Source of the DNA: Planctomycetota bacterium
GTDB taxonomy: Bacteria > Planctomycetota > B15-G4 > JADJEK01
NCBI GenBank assembly: GCA_016213895.1
Contig: JACQZJ010000132.1
Span: 1 to 56,119 of the forward strand
DNA length: 56,119 nucleotides
Reading direction: 5' to 3'
Shown: positions 34,928-43,797 of the stretch, in pieces
How the letters are laid out: the number at the start of each line of letters is the position of its first letter
Position numbering within the stretch: position 1 is the first letter of the stretch
Notes under the pieces: model-generated
Seen by the model: only the letters and a program-made list of their open reading frames with translations
Database searches by the model: none
What the model was told of the DNA's origin: nothing
Made by a program: the position numbers and the translations under genes

Positions 34928-37033
34928 TCATTCGCCGGCGCTCTGAGCCTGGATGGCGGTGATCGCCACCGTGTTGATGATGTCCGGCACGGTGCAGCCG
35001 CGGCTCAGGTCGTTGACCGGCTTCTTCAGGCCCTGCAGCACCGGCCCCACGGCGATGGCGTGCGCCGAGCGCTGCACCGCCTTGTAGGTGTTGTTGCCGG
35101 TGTTGAGGTCGGGGAAGATGAAGACCGTGGCGTGGCCGGCCACCTTGCTGCCCGGCAGCTTGGTCTTCGCCACGCCGATGTCGATGGCGGCGTCGTACTG
35201 CAGCGGCCCCTCGATGGCGAGGTCGGGGCGCAGCTTCTGGGCGAGGCGCGTGGCCTCGGCCACTTTCTCGACGTCGCTGCCCGTGCCCGACTTGCCGGTC
35301 GAGTAGGAGAGCATGGCCACCGCCGGCTCGATGCCGAAGGCGCGGGCGGTGTCGGCCGAGGACACGGCGATCTCCGCCAGCTCCTGGGCCGTGGGATTGG
35401 GGTTCACCGCGCAGTCGCCGTAGACCAGCACGCGGTCATCAAGGCACATGAAGAACACGCTCGAGACCAGCGAGATCCCGGGCCTGGTCTTGATGAACTC
35501 GAAGGCCGGCCTGAGCGTCTCGCGCGTGGTCGTGATCGACCCGGAGACCATGCCGTCGGCGTGGCCCTTGTAGACCATCATCGTCCCGTAGAAGACCGGA
35601 TCGGACATGGTGTCGCGCGCGAAGTCCTTGGTGATCTGCTTGTGTTTGCGCAGCTCGAAGTAGGTCTCCACGTAGTCCTCGAAGTCCGGCTGCTCCACCG
35701 GATTGATGATGCGCGCGTCGCCGAGCTGCAGCTTCAGCTCGTCGGCGCGGGAGCGGATCCGCTCCTCTTCTCCCAGCAGGATCACGTCCACCACGTCGCG
35801 GCGCTCGAGCGACTCCACGGCGCGCAGGATGCGCTCCTCCAGCGCCTCGGGCAGGACGATGCGCTTCTTGTCTTGGGCGGCCATGTGGATGACCTTGTGC
35901 AGGAAGAGCTTGGGCGTGAGGGCCTGCGGCGCCTCGACCGAGATCAGCGCCTTCATGCGCCCGGCGTCGACGTTGGCCGCGAACAGCGCGAGCGCGGTGT
36001 CGATCTTGCGGTGGTTCGCCGGACGGATCACGGCGTTGATCTCGTTCAACGCCATCGCCGCTTCGAAGGTGTTCTCCTGCACCGAGATGATCGGCACGCG
36101 CACCGACCGCAGCCCCTTGATGAGCCGGTCGATGGGCGGCGTGGGCAGGAAGCCGCCGGTAAGCACGATGCCGGCGATGTTCGGCATGGTCGTCGAGATC
36201 TGGGCCGCCATCAGGCCGGCGATGATGTCCTGGCGATCGCCCGGCGTGATCACCAGCGCTCCCGCGGGGATGCGCTCCAGGCAGTTGTCCAGCTTCATCG
36301 CGGCCACGACGAAGCCCGAGGCCAGGTTGTCCAGGTACTTCTCGCCGTAGACGACCGTGCCCCCGAGCTCGGTGACGACCTCGGCCGCCGTGGGACAGGC
36401 GAGCAGCTTCTCCTCGGGAATGACCCCCACCAGGTCGATTCCCTCGCGGGACATCCTCTCCTGCAGGGCGGCGCGGATCTCGCGCAGCCGGTCGGGATCT
36501 ACCATGTTGACCATGGCCGCCTTCAGCTCGCAGCCGCGCAGCTCGAACTGCTCCTTGCTCATGACCGCCGAGGAGACGATCTCGTCGACGCTGCGGTCCT
36601 TGCCCTTGAAGATCATCAGCACCGGCGCGCCGAGGTTCCTGGCGATGATCGCGTTGGTGTCGAACTCGAACCACGAGGTCACTCCCTCGTAGTTCGTGCC
36701 CTCGATGAAGACGAAGTCGCACTGCTCCTCGTAGGCCTTGTAGCGCTCGATGATCGTCTCGATCAGGTCGTCGAAGCGGCCGCGCGCGACCATCTCCTCG
36801 GCCGCCTTGGCCGACACGCCGTACATGGATTCGGGAGGGTCCTCGAGTCGGAAGTGGCTCCGGATAAGGTCGATGTTCGCGTCGAGGGACGCCCCCCTTT
36901 CATGCATGCGCGCGATCGGCCGGAAGAAGCCGACGCGCTGGATCGTGCCCTCGAGGAACTCCATCAGCCCCAGGGAGATGGCGCTCTTGCCGCTCCGGGT
37001 CTCGTTGATCGTGACGTACAGGTTCCTGGTCAT
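34928..37033 (-). CDS. pta: Phosphate acetyltransferase, long form with BioD-like and DRTGG domains
   Basis: The 701-residue enzyme converts acetyl-CoA and phosphate to acetyl phosphate. Its N-terminal part (about 1-210) is a BioD-like P-loop region with INETRSGKSAISLGL. A DRTGG domain follows (about 215-335). The catalytic PTA_PTB domain starts near 370, with MVSGSITTTRETLRP and MLSYSTGKSGTGSDVEK as its signatures. The long form is the type regulated by metabolites in E. coli. The ATG at 37033 has GGAG 8 bases upstream. It precedes ackA in the same operon. Confidence 0.95.
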   Translation of the reverse strand: MTRNLYVTINETRSGKSAISLGLMEFLEGTIQRVGFFRPIARMHERGASLDANIDLIRSHFRLEDPPESMYGVSAKAAEEMVARGRFDDLIETIIERYKAYEEQCDFVFIEGTNYEGVTSWFEFDTNAIIARNLGAPVLMIFKGKDRSVDEIVSSAVMSKEQFELRGCELKAAMVNMVDPDRLREIRAALQERMSREGIDLVGVIPEEKLLACPTAAEVVTELGGTVVYGEKYLDNLASGFVVAAMKLDNCLERIPAGALVITPGDRQDIIAGLMAAQISTTMPNIAGIVLTGGFLPTPPIDRLIKGLRSVRVPIISVQENTFEAAMALNEINAVIRPANHRKIDTALALFAANVDAGRMKALISVEAPQALTPKLFLHKVIHMAAQDKKRIVLPEALEERILRAVESLERRDVVDVILLGEEERIRSRADELKLQLGDARIINPVEQPDFEDYVETYFELRKHKQITKDFARDTMSDPVFYGTMMVYKGHADGMVSGSITTTRETLRPAFEFIKTRPGISLVSSVFFMCLDDRVLVYGDCAVNPNPTAQELAEIAVSSADTARAFGIEPAVAMLSYSTGKSGTGSDVEKVAEATRLAQKLRPDLAIEGPLQYDAAIDIGVAKTKLPGSKVAGHATVFIFPDLNTGNNTYKAVQRSAHAIAVGPVLQGLKKPVNDLSRGCTVPDIINTVAITAIQAQSAGE

Positions 37034-37277
37034 TGATCCCACTCCACATGGCTGGCGCCGGAGGCAAACAGACGAGTCTACCGGGCGCGCTCGGGCGACC
37101 GCCACGGACGCGCGCGGACTCAAAGACCCATATGCAATTTGCGGGCCGAGCGTGCTTCTCCGCCCCTCCGCGGCACGCCGCGGGGTGGTTCTCCGGCCTC
37201 CGAGGCAGCGAGAGAGAAAGGGCGAATCGCGCTGATAGAGGAAGTCGATCAGGCGGCGCTCGGACGCGCCTGCCCTG

Positions 37278-38747
37278 CTACGGGAAGGGCTCGATCTCCT
37301 CCTTCACCTTCGCGGACGCGAAGGGCCCCACCTGGTAGGTGCACACGACGACGTATTTGGTCTGCGCTTGCGGGCCAGCCCATGTGGCCGAGCAGGTGAA
37401 GCCTCAGCCGTACTCGAAGGCGCCGCGCGCGGCGATCTTCCCGGCCGCGGACAGGATCACGTAGGCCGGCGCCTTGGGCAGGTGCGTCTTCACCGCGTCC
37501 ATCTCGATCTTGGTCGCGCTCCCCGACACGCGCCTCAGGTCGGTGACCACCTCCTGGGCGCTGCCGTCGACGCGGAACTCGACCGGCACGGACTCGGGCG
37601 TGCTGCCCGCGGACTCCTCGTAGGCGCGCCGCGGCACGCGCGCCGCTGGCGCGAAGGGCTCGCCGAAGACCACGGTCGTGGAGCTGCCCGCCGTTGCCGT
37701 GAAGAACGGCGTGCGCGGCGTGGCGGCCGCGGCCACGCTCCAGACGTCGCCCTCGGCGTCGGCACGCAGCAGCCGGTAGCCCGCGACCCGGTACGTCCCG
37801 GGCGGGACGACCGCGGCGCGGCTCGGCTGGAGCATGACCGCGTACGTCCCGCCGTCCTCGGAGGCCAGGAACAGACGCTCGCAGTCCTGCGGGAGGTCGA
37901 GCGCCGCGGTGGCGCCGGCGTACGGCTCGAGCACGAGCGTCTTCGCGGCCGCGTCGATCCTCAACTGGAACAGGCTCTTGCCGAGCGCAAGCACGTTCCC
38001 GAGTGAGCAGAAGTCGCTCGCCTCGACCGCGCCCGCGGTTGTCAGGTAGAGGAAGTCGCCCGTGGCAGAGATGACCTGGACGGGCTCCTCCTCGGCCACC
38101 GCGCAGCGGGCCACGTCGTCGAAGCGCCCGTTGACGTTCGCGTCGGCGAGCAGCAGGCGGCAGACGCCGCCGCCGAACGCCACATCGCCCGCGTAGCAGC
38201 AGTTCGTGGTGACGTGCAAGGATAGGTCCGCGAGGTCGAGCGGGTCGCTCAGCTCGCCCCCCTCGAGCAGCGCGCTCGAGGAGAGTCCAACGCGCAGGCT
38301 GTAGTCCGCGCGCCCGGAGCCAGCACGCAGCGTCAGGTCGAGCGGCGGCGGCTCGAAGAAGCCCGGCAGGGCTTCGGGATCGGCGCTCTTCAGCGCCGGG
38401 TCATTCGTCAGGTCGCCGTCACCGCCGGCGTCGCAGTAGAGGACGCTGAAGAAGGGATCGCCGGCCTGCGCGCGGTCGAAGACGAGCAGGCGCTGTTCCC
38501 CAGCCAGCTCAAGGAGCGCGAACAGGGGCTGCTTGCTGGTGAGAGGCGGCAGCTTGAAGTCTCCGCGCGGCACACTGGTCGCGAGGTCCTCGACGAAGAG
38601 GGTGGAGCGCGGCAGGAACGCCTCGTCCTCCTGCTCGCCCGCCGGGTAGCGCACGTACTCCAGGGACACTTCCTCGGCGGCGGCCGGCGCAACGAGCGCG
38701 CCCGCCAGGAGGCCGGCAAGCGAGACCCGTCTCCACGCTCCTGTCAT
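37278..38747 (-). CDS. Secreted selenoprotein of an undescribed family, paralog of 48148-49602
   Basis: Read through the UGA at 37406-37404 this is a 489-residue exported protein with Sec at residue 448. It has a signal peptide (LAGLLAGALVAPAAA) and the same domain as the gene at 48148. Shared features are an EVSLEY start of the mature part, two acidic Ca-loop-like motifs (GGDGDLTNDPAL and DANVNGRFDDVARC), and a C-terminal GAFEYG-U-GFTCSATWAGP. The frame then continues for 41 codons to TAG at 37280-37278, with YVVVCTYQVGPF matching the paralog. A hairpin follows the UGA at the standard distance. The ATG at 38747 has an AGGAG site 5 bases upstream. Function is unknown; the Sec with Cys four residues later suggests redox chemistry or metal binding outside the membrane. 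Confidence 0.88.
37373..37389 (-). promoter_or_regulatory. Predicted SECIS of the 37278-38747 selenoprotein
   Basis: On the minus strand GGCCAC (37389-37384), loop ATGGG and CTGGCC (37378-37373) form a 17-nt hairpin of five Watson-Crick pairs closed by a C-C mismatch at the loop. It starts 14 nt after the UGA, as in the other selenoprotein genes here. The coding constraint on the conserved tail may explain the imperfect last pair. Confidence 0.72.
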
Positions 38748-38827
38748 CTCTGCTCCTCTGCGGGCAGGGCGCACGAACCGCCCTCTCCGCGTGCGCGGCG
38801 CTTCTGCTTCCCCGGTGATCGATGGTT

Positions 38828-38848
38828 CAGCGGTCGCCGTGACCGCCA
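38828..38848 (-). promoter_or_regulatory. SECIS-like hairpin after the CPT-UGA codon
   Basis: On the minus strand TGGCGGTC (38848-38841) pairs with GACCGCTG (38835-38828) around the loop ACGGC; six pairs are Watson-Crick and the two at the base are G-U. It begins 14 nt after the UGA and lies beyond the downstream TAG, so it is not constrained by coding. Loop size and GG content match the other SECIS elements in the window. Confidence 0.6.
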
Positions 38849-38856
38849 AGGAAGGC

Positions 38857-39138
38857 CTACTGTCACGTCGGGCAGGCTCGCTTGCTGCGCGGCGCGGATC
38901 GGTCGTAGGTGGAGTAGAGCCCGCCCTCCTTGCGAGTGACGCCGGTGAAGGTGGCGTCGATGGCGAGCTGCGCTTCGCTGATCTGATCGAAGGGCGCGAC
39001 GCCGAGCACCTCGGCCAGCTCGTCGGCGTCCAGCACGCGCACCTCGTGCGAGCGCACGCGCCCGACAGCGACGCACGCCACGCCTGCGGCGAGGATGAAG
39101 ACGGCTGCCGCCTTCCTGATCCCAGGGGTTGCCGCCAT
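38857..39138 (-). CDS. Small secreted protein, candidate selenoprotein with C-terminal CxxU
   Basis: A 91-codon frame ends in RSKRACPT and a UGA (38865-38863), then CAG and TAG. With Sec at UGA the protein would be 93 residues and end in C-P-T-U-Q. It has an N-terminal signal or anchor (AAAVFILAAGVACVAVG) and a short acidic domain (VLDADELAEVLG) of no known family. A stable hairpin begins 14 nt after the UGA. It precedes the selenoprotein gene at 37278-38747 by 109 bases on the same strand, so they may form one transcript. GGAGG lies 11 bases before the ATG. If the UGA is an ordinary stop the gene spans 38863-39138. Confidence 0.6.
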
Positions 39139-39252
39139 GAAACGCTGCGCCTCCGGCCCGTCGCGGCGAGCGCCGCCCGGCCGGGAAAACGGCCCGCGCG
39201 GCGGCTGCCTGCCTAGAGGATGCTACCGCGCGAGGGGGCGGCGGGCAACGTC

Positions 39253-39273
39253 CCGGCCGGCCAAGCCGGCCGG
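39253..39273. terminator. Very stable GC hairpin upstream of tRNA-Sec
   Basis: CCGGCCGGC (39253-39261) and GCCGGCCGG (39265-39273) form a perfect 9-bp stem around a CAA loop. It lies in the 199-base gap between the small secreted protein gene and the tRNA-Sec gene, which are divergent. No T-tract follows. It may separate transcription units or be a repeat-type hairpin; I cannot tell which. Confidence 0.45.
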
Positions 39274-39337
39274 CCGCCTTGACGGCCGGGGCGGGCGCAA
39301 GTAGAAGGGACCGGCGGCCGTCGCACAGGCAACATGC

Positions 39338-39432
39338 GGAGGTGAGCGGGGCCCGGTGGCTCCCGCGGCCTTCAAAGCCGTCGTATCGTCGCTTAGACGC
39401 TAGGTGGGTTCGACTCCCATTCACCTCCGCCA
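39338..39432 (+). tRNA. selC: tRNA-Sec (anticodon TCA)
   Basis: The acceptor stem has 8 pairs, GGAGGTGA (39338-39345) with TCACCTCC (39421-39428), then discriminator G and encoded CCA. The anticodon loop CTTCAAA (39370-39376) carries TCA at 39372-39374, which reads UGA. The D arm, a long variable arm (CGTC...GACG), and a 5-bp T arm around TTCGACT complete the 8+5 acceptor/T geometry of bacterial tRNA-Sec. It lies 16 bases before selA on the same strand. It proves that UGA can be decoded as selenocysteine in this genome. Confidence 0.97.
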
Positions 39433-39447
39433 CCTTCTCATGCACTC

Positions 39448-40863
39448 ATGACACGAGATTCCTCTCCTCAAGACGGCGGCGACGACACGCGGCGCGGGCT
39501 GATCCCGGTCTACGCCGTGCTGGAGGAGCCCCGCATCCTCGAGCTGATCGCCGAGTTCTCGCGCCCGCTGGTGGTGGACGCCATCAAGGCCGCCCTCGAC
39601 GAGTTCCGCCGCGCCTTCCGTCCCGGGGCCGCGCTGCCGGCCATGGACGAGGTCGTGGAGCGCGTGCGCCACGTCGTCATCGATGAGGAGAAGGACCGCC
39701 TGCGGCCGGTGGTGAACGCCACGGGCCTCATCCTGCACACCGGGCTCGGCCGCGCCGTGCTGCCGCCGCGCGCCGCGGCCGCCCTCGCCTCGCTCGACCG
39801 CTGCTGCAGCATGCAGATCGACATCGAGACCGGGAAGCGCGGCAAGCGCAGCTACATGACCGAGCGCCTGCTCACGCGCTTGACCGGCGCCGAGGCGGCG
39901 ATGATCACCAACAACAACGCCGCCGCCACGCTCCTCATCCTCTCCGCGCTCTGCACCGGCAAGGAGGTCATCGTCTCGCACGGGCAGCTCATCGAGATCG
40001 GCGGCTCGTTCCGCCTGCCGGACTGCATCCGCCAGAGCGGCGCCATCGCCGTGCCGGTCGGCACCACGAACCGCACGCACCTGCGCGACTACGAAGAGGC
40101 GCTCTGCGAGCGGACGGGCGCCATCCTGCGCGCCAACCCCAGCAACTACCGCGTGGTCGGGTTCGCCAAGGAAGTGTCCATCGCCGAGCTGGTCGGGCTG
40201 AAGAAGAAGCGGCAGGTGATCGTCATCGACGACGTCGGCTGCGGCGCCCTGGTCGACACCGAACGCTACGGCCTGCCGAAAGAGCTGACCGTCCAGGAGA
40301 GCATCGCCGCGGGTGCGGACGTCGTCTGCTTCAGCGGCGACAAGCTGATCGGCGGGCCGCAGGCCGGCATCGTCGTCGGCCGCGCCGAGCTGATCGCGCG
40401 CATCAAGAAGCACCCCTTCGCGCGCATGATGCGCGTGTGCAAGCTCACCGACCTCGCACTCGAGCAGACGCTGCGGCTCTTCCTCGACGAGGAGACTCTC
40501 CTCGAGAACCACCCGACCCTGCGCATGCTGGCGGCCGACCCGGCCGCGCTGCGCAGGAAGGCGCAGCGCTTGAAGAAGCGCATCGACGCGGACCGGCTGC
40601 CCCTCCAACTACGCGTCAAGGAGGACGAGAGCGCCGCCGGCGGCGGCTCCATGCCCGCCACGCCGCTCAAGACCTACGTGCTGGCGGTGCAGAGCGCGGT
40701 GCACTCGTCCGACCGCCTGAGCCAGCTCCTGCGCCGGAACGAACCGCCCGTCATCACGCGCATCAGCGAGGCCGAGGTGATCATCGACATGCGCACGCTC
40801 CTCGACGGCGAGGAGAAGCTGGTGCATGAGGCCCTGCGGCGCGTAGCGCGCGCGGAGTCGTGA
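39448..40863 (+). CDS. selA: L-seryl-tRNA(Sec) selenium transferase
   Basis: SelA (471 residues) converts Ser-tRNA-Sec to Sec-tRNA-Sec using selenophosphate. The N-terminal domain carries VNATGLILHTGLGRA near residue 90, which is the family signature. The PLP lysine is in CFSGDKLIGGPQAG near 300. MITNNNAAATLLIL and VIVIDDVGCGAL belong to the fold-type I aminotransferase core. It lies directly after the tRNA-Sec gene and 43 bases before selB. SelD, needed to supply selenophosphate, is not in the window. Confidence 0.96.
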   Translation: MTRDSSPQDGGDDTRRGLIPVYAVLEEPRILELIAEFSRPLVVDAIKAALDEFRRAFRPGAALPAMDEVVERVRHVVIDEEKDRLRPVVNATGLILHTGLGRAVLPPRAAAALASLDRCCSMQIDIETGKRGKRSYMTERLLTRLTGAEAAMITNNNAAATLLILSALCTGKEVIVSHGQLIEIGGSFRLPDCIRQSGAIAVPVGTTNRTHLRDYEEALCERTGAILRANPSNYRVVGFAKEVSIAELVGLKKKRQVIVIDDVGCGALVDTERYGLPKELTVQESIAAGADVVCFSGDKLIGGPQAGIVVGRAELIARIKKHPFARMMRVCKLTDLALEQTLRLFLDEETLLENHPTLRMLAADPAALRRKAQRLKKRIDADRLPLQLRVKEDESAAGGGSMPATPLKTYVLAVQSAVHSSDRLSQLLRRNEPPVITRISEAEVIIDMRTLLDGEEKLVHEALRRVARAES

Positions 40864-40906
40864 GGAGAGAGCGGGTCCGGCGCGAAGCCGCGACGAGAGA
40901 CAGCGC

Positions 40907-42898
40907 ATGAAGCACCCGCCCCCTGGGTTTCTGCGCCAGAAGATGGACCCCGAGGTCCTGCTGATGGTTTGCACGGCGGGGCACGTTGACCACGGCAAGA
41001 CCAGCCTGGTCAAGACCCTGACCGGCTGCTCCATGGACCGCCTCAAGGAGGAGCAGGAGCGCAAGCTGACCATCGAGCTGGGCTTCGCCCCTTGCGTGCT
41101 GGGGAGCGGCGACGTGTGCGTGGGCATCGTCGACGTCCCGGGCCACGAGAAGTTCGTCAAGAACATGGTCGCGGGGGTGTCCGGAATCGACATGACCATC
41201 CTCGTGGTGGCGGCCGACGACGGCGTCATGCCCCAGACCGTGGAGCACTTCCAGATCCTGGAGCTGCTGGGCGTGCGCCACGGGATGGTGGCCCTGACCA
41301 AGATCGACCGCGTCTCGCGCGAGCGCGTGGCGGAAGTGAACGGCGAGATCCGCGAGTTCCTCGCCGGCTCCTTCATGGAGAAGGCCACGATCTGCCCGGT
41401 CTCGTCCGAGACCTGGGAGGGCTTCCCGGAGTTCTACGACGCCCTGGTGCAGGAGGTCAAAGGACTCTCGCGGCGGCGCTCGCTCGGCGTGTTCCGCATG
41501 CCGGTCCTGAACTCGTTCACGCGCCAGGGATTCGGCTCCGTGGTCACCGGCATCCCGGTGGACGGGACGATCGAGGTCGGCCAGGCGCTGGAGCTGGTCC
41601 CAGGCGGGCAGAAGGGCAAGCTGCGCAGCCTGCAGCGCTTCCTCAGGGACGCGACGGCCGGCGGCTTCGGCCAGTGCCTCGCGCTCAACATCCCCGAGTT
41701 CGGCAAGACTCCGCCGGAGCGCGGCCAGGTCATCTGCGCGCCCGGCTGCCTCAGGGCCTGGCAGTCCCTGCACCTGCGGCTCAAGGTGGTCGCGGGCATC
41801 GACAGGCCGCTGAAGAACGCCGAGCACGTCAAGTTCCACACCGGCACGAGCGAGGAGTACGGCCGGCTCTACCTGCTCGAGGAGAAGATGCTCGGCGAGG
41901 GCCAGACCGGCCTGGCGAACATCGTGCTCGCCGCGCCGCTCGCGGTCGCCGTGCACGACAAGTTCATCATCCGGCGGCCCGCGCCCGCGGTCACGGTGGC
42001 GGGCGGCGAGGTCATCGGCATGTCGCCGTCCGCGGTCAAGGCCTCTCGGCGGCAGGCGGTGGCGCGGCTGCGCACCTACGTCGAGTTCTTCCAGGACGCG
42101 AGCCTGGCCGGCGCCGAGCGCGTGGAGCGCGAGATCGAGTACTTCCTGTGCAGCGAAGGAGCGACCGGCGCCAGCCTGCGCGAGATCGCGCGCGGCACGC
42201 TGCTCGCCGACGAGGCCGTGCGCGAGACCGTCACGCGCCTGGAGGAAGCGGGCCGGGTGCTGCGGCTCGCCCCGGACAGCATCATCCACCGCTCCAGCTA
42301 CGACGCGAGCCTCGCCGAGGCGGCGGCGCGCGTGCAGCGGCACGTGGCCGAGGGCAAGGTCCTGAGCCTGGCGCTCGCGGACCTGCGCCGCGGGCTCTGC
42401 TGGCCGGCCGCGCTCTGGAGCCGCGTCGAGGAGGACCTCGCGAAGCAGGGGCTGGTCTCGCGCCGCGGGGACCGCGTGGTGCTCGAGAGCGCGGCCGGCG
42501 GGCTGAACGACAAGGACCAGGACCTGGTGCAGAGGATCGTCGCGACCTTCGACGAGCACGGCTTCAAGTCGCCGCGGCCGGACGAGCTGCCCGACCTGCT
42601 GCGCGCGCCTGAGGAGCGCGTCGAGCGCCTGCTCGACTACCTCTGCGCCAAGAAGGAGCTGTTCCGCCTGGCGAAGAACGTGGTCCTGAGCCGCCGCTGG
42701 CTCAGGAAGGCGGAGGAGCTGGTGGTCCAGGTGGTCCAGGAGAAGGGCGTGCTCGATTCCGCCGACTTCAAGTACCATATCGACTCGACGCGCAAGTACG
42801 CGCTCGCCATCCTGGACTACCTGGACTCGCGCAACGTGACAGTGCGCAGAGGCAACGACAGACACCTGGCCGCTGACTACCGCAGGAACTTGACTTGA
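40907..42898 (+). CDS. selB: Selenocysteine-specific elongation factor SelB
   Basis: SelB (663 residues) brings Sec-tRNA-Sec to UGA codons that have a SECIS hairpin. The GTPase motifs are TAGHVDHGKTSL near residue 22, DVPGHEKF near 80 and TKID near 130. The C-terminal 230 residues contain winged-helix domains that bind the SECIS loop. The family usually begins just before the GTPase loop, so an internal ATG at 40964 is a possible alternative start. It forms a tight group with tRNA-Sec and selA. Confidence 0.95.
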   Translation: MKHPPPGFLRQKMDPEVLLMVCTAGHVDHGKTSLVKTLTGCSMDRLKEEQERKLTIELGFAPCVLGSGDVCVGIVDVPGHEKFVKNMVAGVSGIDMTILVVAADDGVMPQTVEHFQILELLGVRHGMVALTKIDRVSRERVAEVNGEIREFLAGSFMEKATICPVSSETWEGFPEFYDALVQEVKGLSRRRSLGVFRMPVLNSFTRQGFGSVVTGIPVDGTIEVGQALELVPGGQKGKLRSLQRFLRDATAGGFGQCLALNIPEFGKTPPERGQVICAPGCLRAWQSLHLRLKVVAGIDRPLKNAEHVKFHTGTSEEYGRLYLLEEKMLGEGQTGLANIVLAAPLAVAVHDKFIIRRPAPAVTVAGGEVIGMSPSAVKASRRQAVARLRTYVEFFQDASLAGAERVEREIEYFLCSEGATGASLREIARGTLLADEAVRETVTRLEEAGRVLRLAPDSIIHRSSYDASLAEAAARVQRHVAEGKVLSLALADLRRGLCWPAALWSRVEEDLAKQGLVSRRGDRVVLESAAGGLNDKDQDLVQRIVATFDEHGFKSPRPDELPDLLRAPEERVERLLDYLCAKKELFRLAKNVVLSRRWLRKAEELVVQVVQEKGVLDSADFKYHIDSTRKYALAILDYLDSRNVTVRRGNDRHLAADYRRNLT

Positions 42899-42941
42899 GA
42901 CCAGCTCACACCGCGGCCGCCGCTGTCACGACGCCCTTCCC

Positions 42942-43784
42942 ATGATGATCCAGAAGACCAGGAGGTGGGTGCAGACCTTCTCCCTCCTCCTGCTGCACAG
43001 TTCCTGGAGTCCCGCCCTCCAGCTCAAGTGGTTCTGCGCGCCGGTCTTGAGCTGCCACTCCTGCGCGCTCGCCTGGTTCGCCTGCCCGATGGGCATCTTC
43101 GTGCACTACTCGGGCTGGCACGTCTTCCCCTATCTGACGCTCGGGCTCTTCCTGCTGCTGGCCGCGCTGCTCGGCCGCCTGCTGTGCGGCTGGGTTTGCC
43201 CCTTCGGCTTCCTCCAGGACCTCTTGCACAAGATCCCCACGCCCAAGCTCGCGTTGCCGCGCTGGACCTCGTACATCAAGTACCTGGTGCTTTTGCTCAC
43301 GATCTTCGCCCTGCCCTGGTTCTTCGGCGCCGAGACTCTCTGGTCCTTCTGCCGCGTCTGTCCCGCCTCCGCGCTCCAGGTCACGATCCCGAACCTGATC
43401 GGCGGCGGCGCGATCAGCCTCGCCACGGCGATCAAGCTGGGCGTGCTCGTCCTCGTGCTGCTCCTGGTCCTCTTCTTCGAGCGCGCCTTCTGCCGCGTCC
43501 TCTGCCCGCTCGGCGCCATGCTGGCGCCCTTCAATCACGTCAGCTTCTGGAGCGTCAGCCCGGCCAAGTTCGAGTGCCTCAAGTGCGAGAAGTGCAACAA
43601 GGTCTGTCCCATGGAAGGGAAGCCCTCCGAGCGCTTCCGCCAAGGCGTTCCCGCGAGCCGCGCACTCGAGTGCGTGGTTTGCCACGAGTGCCAGACCGTG
43701 TGCGTGCAGCGGGGCCCAAAGCCGCGCACGCCGCGCAAGAGACCTGAGCAACCGCCGGCCGCCGCGCCGCCGAAGACCCCGTAG
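42942..43784 (+). CDS. NapH/polyferredoxin-type membrane iron-sulfur protein
   Basis: The 280-residue protein has about four membrane segments (for example FPYLTLGLFLLLAALLG and KLGVLVLVLLLVLFF). CGWVCPFGFLQDLL and FCRVLCPLGAML are the CxxxCP motifs of the NapH/YccM/RdxA family. Ferredoxin-like clusters CLKCEKCNKVCP and CVVCHECQTVC follow in the C-terminal cytoplasmic part. Members pass electrons across the membrane to periplasmic enzymes. The gene follows selB by 43 bases and may be co-transcribed, but has no clear ribosome-binding site. A Pro-rich tail closes the protein. Confidence 0.85.
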   Translation: MMIQKTRRWVQTFSLLLLHSSWSPALQLKWFCAPVLSCHSCALAWFACPMGIFVHYSGWHVFPYLTLGLFLLLAALLGRLLCGWVCPFGFLQDLLHKIPTPKLALPRWTSYIKYLVLLLTIFALPWFFGAETLWSFCRVCPASALQVTIPNLIGGGAISLATAIKLGVLVLVLLLVLFFERAFCRVLCPLGAMLAPFNHVSFWSVSPAKFECLKCEKCNKVCPMEGKPSERFRQGVPASRALECVVCHECQTVCVQRGPKPRTPRKRPEQPPAAAPPKTP

Positions 43785-43797
43785 CCCGGCCTGGACG

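Noticed and set aside
35060-37036. 658-codon plus-strand open frame
   Set aside because: It is antisense to pta and shows His/Arg/Leu/Gly/Asp-rich shadow composition.
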